Of a stretch of DNA of 64,000 bases, positions 54,601 to 57,600 are shown piece by piece. The notes below the pieces were generated by a model, which was not told where the DNA came from, ran no database searches, and saw nothing but the letters and a program-made list of their open reading frames with translations. The first letter of the stretch is position 1. Each line of letters starts with the position of its first letter. The stretch is from Patiria miniata. Lineage: Eukaryota; Echinodermata; Asteroidea; Valvatida; Asterinidae. Where the stretch lies: positions 4,211,874-4,275,873 of the forward strand of contig NW_024037070.1 of the NCBI RefSeq assembly GCF_015706575.1, given 5' to 3'. Position numbers and translations under genes: made by a program.

Positions 54601-57600
54601 ACACCTACCCTCCCCCTCTCCCCTCTTATCCCCTACCCACACTACATCAGGGCCCCCAAAAAGACTCCGGTTTCTGGTATGCGCGTGCGTATCCTTAGTC
54701 ATGCGAGTCGGCAATTTTAACAATTTTTTTCATATTAGATGATGTCTCAAAACCGCCAAACTCACTGGTTTGACTGGAATCCTGCTGCTGCACAATTTTA
54801 ACGTGTTTTTAGATGGGGTTGCGATTGAGTATAAGCTTTATGTGGCCTCTCTGGACTCCCATATATTTGGCACTAAATTTAGTCTGGCACCATTTGCAGT
54901 CATCAGCCAACATTTGAAGAAATTTTTTTTTTTAAAGTAAAAAAAAAAAAAAAAGCCACGTTGCCGCACCACTTTTGGGGCAAGCTCCATACCAGAAACT
55001 GGAAACATTTTTTTTTGGCCTTAGAAAGTGGCTTTCAAATTTAAGCATCCCATGCAGCAAAAAAATGCCACAATGTATTACTTCACTGTAGGCCTACTGT
55101 TTGCATAACGTGCGTGGGAGACAATGACAAATGAAAAACATTGTTTTCTTGTTGGGATCTGAACTTTTGACATTTGAGTTTCATGTTCCGTGGGTGGACA
55201 AGAAAGCTTTTAAAATTCTGATCAGATGCAAAAACCTACATGTAAGTCCAACACCTACACCTTTGCCATGTTTGTGATGGCTTCACATTGACGTGAAACT
55301 TCAGACGGCCGATCAGAGTGATCAAGAGTTCATTGAGTTAAACGTTGAGGATATTAAATAACAAAACAGAAAGAAATAGAAAACTCTATTCAAATGTTAT
55401 TTACTAACAGAGAAAATAAAATACATGTATATAATACATCAGTATTATATGATTATATGAATCAATGATGGCATTTTATACCACTTTCTGAATAATTGAA
55501 AATGCTTATGCAGGAATGACAGTTTTTTAAACTCAAGTTCCAATAAGAATAATGTTTTTAACATTTATTAAAGATGAGTGTTTGCTATCAAGACTTTCTT
55601 ATAAAGAAGTAAATTTATACAATTTCACTAGGTTTCCTTGCTCTCTAGGTATGAACTCAGGAATGAGGATTTTGCCACTGGCTTACGCTTTTCACGATTC
55701 AAATTTGAAAACAATATTGGGTATTAAATGCAGTCTTCTGCAAACGACATTATACCAAATTTGCTAAAAAAAAACTCAGTAAAAACATTGGCACTTGTTC
55801 TTTATTTCCACTAGATTTGAAAGCCATGTCTTAGAAAAAGTCACGAAAATGACGAAATTTCTCAAATTCCTGCTAGAACTACCTGATTTCAGAAAAAGCC
55901 CTATCCCCATTCTTATTGATATTTCAAACAGGCAAATTTTTCATTTTTAATCCCAACATTTTTAGTACGTTACACTTTTAAGAGTGTGGTTTTTTTTAGT
56001 GTTGTGAATGTGTGTCTCTCCATTATTTATCTCATAGTTCAAAATGTTGGTACTCGTAATTTTACTGCATTACTGTATTGATGTCTTTTATATTATTTTA
56101 AATTGTCACATACACAATTTGGCCGTTAAGCCACAAGATGTATGAAATAAAACTCAAACCAATAAAAAAAAAATCCAAAAACTGGGACACTTTTGCTGAC
56201 AGTGTTTTTGGTCAAGCTGGATTTTCCAGAGCTGGAGAATGCCGGTGTAGCGTGAATATCCGACTCCATGAAATGTGGACTCATTGGTAGTACTGCACAT
56301 GCGCAAGCATGATAACATGCTATTCTTAGGATCATAATGGGAGAGTGACCTGTCACGTGTGAGGGATTAACCAATATTAGGGAAAAGGGGTCCGATTTTC
56401 ATAGGAGTTGGATTTTTATATGACACCGGCATTGAAGACTTGCCACTAAAATCCAATCATTTGCACTGCACAGCTCTACCGGATATCTTTGAGATGAGTG
56501 TTTCTGCTCAACAAAACATGGGGAGACGTCTTGTGCATTCATAATTAATGAATTAACATAACAAAACACACCTCAAAATGGCATCTGAAATCTGAATGCA
56601 ATGGATCTATGTGACAAAGTGTAAGTAAAATGTAAGTTGAGGAAATAAACCTTTGACTGTCAAAGTGATATAAAAACTTAGGAATCACTGAAATTAAAAG
56701 CAGTTCACAAAAAGCTGATTAACTTTGCTAGTATTGTGTCTTCTACTTCAAGCTTTACACCTTGAACTGCTTCTTGACTATTTCTTCTACCACAACAGCT
56801 TATTCTAACACTGATCTAATCCTCTTTCAGCTAACCACAGAGTATTATGTTTACTGAAATGCAAGGCACCACTGGGCCATGGGAAAGTCCTTCCTGTTAA
56901 ATTCCAGCTCTATTGTGAATCGCTCAACCGTTGCGGAATCCATCTACCATGCAGGAAAGCTATTCAACACCCTGACTCACAGCTGTATTTTTTTCTGACA
57001 AGGAATTTACCTTGAAGGGTGCAGAAAATAGATTTCAAATAAACACTGGTGTATTAAAATATGTTGCCACTTGCCAATGGCATTTTACTTTGACAAAACT
57101 ATCGGATTAACAATACTCAAAAGGTAGGACCTTTTTTAAAATGGCATTTTGGTGTGGTTTTATCAAGTACTCTGTAATGCCGGAATAGGATTTGGACACA
57201 ACCCTGAAAGGCTCTGTAATCTAGTTTGGTTGCTTGAGGTAAATGAAAAACATTGAAGGGAAATTTGAGTGAGGCAGTATTAAACATTTGAGAAACTACA
57301 CCGCAGTGTTTCAGGTGAGTCCATCACAAGTTATCACGATCACAAGTCCATCACAAGGGGCCAGTCTCAATTCAAATAACAAGCTACTCAAACAAACTGT
57401 GAAAGGCTGGTGAAAGAACTTGTTAATTGTACTTGCACGAAAAGCTTGGGAAAGATTTCCATATACGAAGTTCACTCAACACCCTGTGTACAAACCCTAT
57501 GAGATTGGACTGAAAAATTCTAAGTGTTTTCTAAGAAAATGCTTGTATTTTCTCACTGCTCAAATTGACTTTGATGACATGAAATTGCTATCTGGAGGCT

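Noticed and set aside
56126..56374. Candidate extra SPIRE exon (segment reading [10 protein letters not shown])
   Set aside because: Considered as the missing KIND linker, but its splice sites and phase do not fit, whereas the 35-nt segment at 58022-58056 fits in all respects.
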